A program made the position numbers and the translations under genes. 64,000 bases of DNA from Dermanyssus gallinae (lineage: Eukaryota; Arthropoda; Arachnida; Mesostigmata; Dermanyssidae): positions 242,501-306,500 of the forward strand of contig QVRM01002770.1 of NCBI GenBank assembly GCA_003439945.1, given 5' to 3'. Under the pieces are notes generated by a model. That model was not told where the DNA came from, did no database searches, and worked only from the letters and a program-made list of their open reading frames with translations. This document shows positions 61,370-64,000 of this stretch, in pieces (position 1 is the stretch's first letter; every line of letters starts with the position of its first letter).

Positions 61370-61503
61370 TTTTGGGCCTTCGCATTGCTTCGTACGACGG
61401 ACCCCGTAAATGCGAACGTGCTGCGGTGGGGATCGAACCCGTACATCTATGTGTCTTCTTCGGCCGCCAGACGCACGCAAATGCACCACGCCACCAGATT
61501 CGA
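61370..61503 (-). mobile_element. tRNA-derived SINE, family B, copy 5 (partial)
   Basis: Minus strand shows GGTGGCGTGGTGCATTTGCG at the head, B box GGGTTCGATCCCC, and part of the body up to GAAGGCCCAAAAA. The tail is diverged or lost. Confidence 0.65.
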
Positions 61504-61579
61504 CAAAACAGATATCAGCGTGAGCGCAAAAGGCTATAGAATTCTCGAATTAATCAATTAATCAAGGGAAAATGCTCTA

Positions 61580-62770
61580 CCTTCGTAGCAATTCGGATTC
61601 AGGAAGGGTCGAGGTACACAGGACGCGATCCACATACTCCAGTCGGAAGCTGAACGGGTGTTGGCTGTGCCCGAGAGTCACTTGTACGCCGTTTAGATAT
61701 TGTGTCAAGGCCTTCGACACAGCTGCCGGCAGCGGAAACAATCAGAGTCAGGCTTAGATCACCTATTACAGGACCACTTCGGCAATTTTTGTGGCAGAGA
61801 AAAGTGCCCGTTCAAGTGTACCTCGCCAGGGAGCTTTGGGATGGAATGGCATGCACTAGCTGGTCCGTGTACACAAGGTACATTGTGCATGGCTGCCATC
61901 ACTTGGTATGCTCGACCTAATGATTTCACCAAGTTAGCGTTCAATGTCGTTGCCGGTTCTGCTCGCAGATATGCGCTAAATACCACGTAGCGAGCTGCCA
62001 GACGTATCGGCGGTCTTTCGGCAGCTGATGGATATAGGATACAAAATACGGCTTCGTGCTCGCACCGACAGACAGAACACTCACTTCATAAACGACTCGC
62101 TTTACAAATAACAGCATTACAGCTTCAACAAAAATGCCTTTCAACTTGGTTGAAATTCGCCTACATGAGGTAGTTCAATACTTTGTCAATACCACACATC
62201 AACCCCGGAACAGCTCTCAGCACAAACTAGACCGAAGAAAAAAACTATGCCGGACCAAAGTTGCCGCTACAGCGGAACACGCGCAGTCCTGCCGGTTCAG
62301 TGGCGGTCGCCATACAAGACATTTCTCTATCAACGATGACGTACACCGTGCTCTCCAAAGCGCCCTGATTCATTTAGTGAAAGAGCTTCTTGGCGTGTGA
62401 GTCAAGAGCCTCTTATGCCCAGATGGAAAAGCCCTAACACCATGGAAAAGGGCCCTCTGCTAGTATGGGACTCGACGGTCTCATGTACACTTGCCAGCAG
62501 TTACATTAAGCGCACAAGTCGGGAAGCTGGCGCAAGCGCACGTCTTGTTGGAAGTCGCAAATTGTCGAAGTACGGGGAACTGTCGCCGCAATACATAATT
62601 TAGAAAGGGGACCGTCAAGTTCCCCAAAGAGCTAGGAAATAGGGAAACTGCTGTGACGAAGGACGCGCGAGCCGGGGAGTACCAGGTGCAGCGAATCTCC
62701 ATGGTAGTTCAACATGGTAATGCAGTGGCAGAATTGGAGTCGCTTCGATCGCCGGGAAAGGACTACCAGA
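61580..62770 (+). pseudogene. RLE-type retrotransposon, decayed copy
   Basis: Plus-strand frames in order: VYLARELWDGMACTS (shared with 31.0-31.5 kb), RTKVAATAEHAQSC, then LLVWDSTVSCTLASSYIKRT with the endonuclease WD motif, then SRKLSKYGEL. The WDSTVSCTLASSYI segment parallels WDATVSCTVAPSYL of the TAA family. Several frameshifts; no TAA repeat at its ends. Confidence 0.6.
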
Positions 62771-64000
62771 TATACCGTAGCAGTAACAGCTATCATCTGA
62801 CCACTAATACACAAAACATTAAATTAACTAATCATACCCACTCGTCCCAGGTGCAATTTCCTAAAAAATATCGCACCATAATAAGCCCCACTGCTAAAAA
62901 GTTCCTTCCTGGTGTACTTCTGTCGAACATAACTGACAACACCAAAAAGAAGTCAAAAATAATCGATTGGTTTCTAATATTATATAGCAATATATTATTA
63001 GAAGCCAATCTGCAATAGCTGCGAGGGTGCCTTGCACGCCTGTTCCGAATAGTAATGGTCGAGTACGTAAGTACGACCAGACCCGAGTGAAAATCCAGTT
63101 TAGCCGTCGTCCCTTTGCGGGATTGAGGTTAAGCTCGTGCAGAACGTGTAGCAACACTAGTGCTGCCCTGGTGGCATGGCAAATTACGTTGCTGGCTACC
63201 ACTGTTTTATAAATCATAGCATAAGGCTTTGCCGCTGTCTGTTTGAAATTTTAAACTACGGTAAGCTGTAAACAGAGGCTGTAATACCTTGATGACAGTA
63301 GAGATAACTTTGGCTAACTCTGGGTTGAACACCACCAAGACGTTAAATGTCGATGACATTTTTGCAGCGGATCTAGTTTGGAACGCTTCTGGGCACGACC
63401 TCCGTTTAGAAATATTGTTTGTTGTTATAGTCGGTGTGCCACCAAATGAAACCTTTTCACTCAGCAGGAGAAAGGAGGAACTTAATGCATAGGCCGACAA
63501 CACGCATTTTCCGCATCTAAATTTGAGGCTTACACAACAATGTTACTCGAATCTTTGGATATCCCGCATTAAAGAAGCAGTGTATGTATGTACTTATATA
63601 ACCTCATCAAGTCAGATGTGATTGAGTCAGAAGTCATCTAATTGGCACCCTGCTTCTTGTGGAGCATTATTTTTAAATGGTCCGAGAACTTGCTTGAAAG
63701 ACACCATTAATCTGTCGAGGTGGACTTGCCTGAAAATGACAGTCCTTCAAGTTGATCGCGAGTGAGCCAGGGTGTAGCCTGGTAGCTTCGGGAATATCTT
63801 CGCTGCCCTTTGAGGTATAGGGTTTTTTTTGGAGGAGGGGGGGTAGTATACATTCTGGGGTACGTGTATAATGCATCTGCTTCATCGGCAGCTCACGGAC
63901 ACTAGTGTGAAATTGAGTAAAGTCGAATGTTTACCCCTTTACGCTTCTAAGCGTGTAGCATTCCTGAAATATATAAAAGAACTAGCCTCGTTTGTATCGA
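62771..64000. other. No gene recognised; hairpin at 62965-63010
   Basis: An inverted repeat (GATTGGTTTCTAATATTATA and its near complement ending GAAGCCAATC) of about 21-base arms with a short loop. The rest shows only short open frames. Confidence 0.5.

Overview
This is a eukaryotic nuclear window, most likely from an arthropod. The protein sequences fit an animal, and the small introns (about 0.25-2.3 kb), many (TA)n, (TAA)n and (CAA)n microsatellites and decayed non-LTR retrotransposons fit a chelicerate such as a mesostigmatan mite. The species guess is inference and weak. No bacterial operon, CRISPR array, rRNA or intact tRNA gene was seen.

Two host genes are certain and they converge tail to tail. 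At 2-3130 (+) lies the 3' part of a Timeless/Timeout (Tof1/Swi1 family) replication-fork protection gene as one uninterrupted coding stretch, cut by the window start. At 4167-21801 (-) lies a copper-transporting P1B-type ATPase (ATP7A/ATP7B family). I rebuilt it as 19 coding exons whose phases all agree: 3804 coding bases including the stop, 1267 residues, six N-terminal metal-binding domains, eight membrane segments and every catalytic motif. The only canonical poly(A) signals I found for the two genes are about 25 bases apart.

The ATP7 introns hold (TA)n tracts, two tRNA-derived SINE families, a Tc1/mariner transposase remnant and a 3'-end fragment of a LINE whose larger copy lies at 52.3-53.7 kb.

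From about 22 kb to the end I find no convincing host gene. The region is a graveyard of mobile elements: RLE-type non-LTR retrotransposons (zinc finger, reverse transcriptase, restriction-like endonuclease) of at least two families, several APE-type LINE fragments, five copies of one SINE family (one with a perfect 15-bp target duplication), a foldback MITE sitting in (TA)n, and long triplet repeats. The most notable structure is at 45.4-51.5 kb: three RLE-type elements in the same orientation, separated and bounded by (TAA)n microsatellites. A fourth short copy at 39.8 kb is also bracketed by (TAA)n in the same sense. This points to a retrotransposon family that uses TAA repeats as its target.

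No new multi-gene system was found; the TAA-targeting element family is the best candidate for something worth following up.
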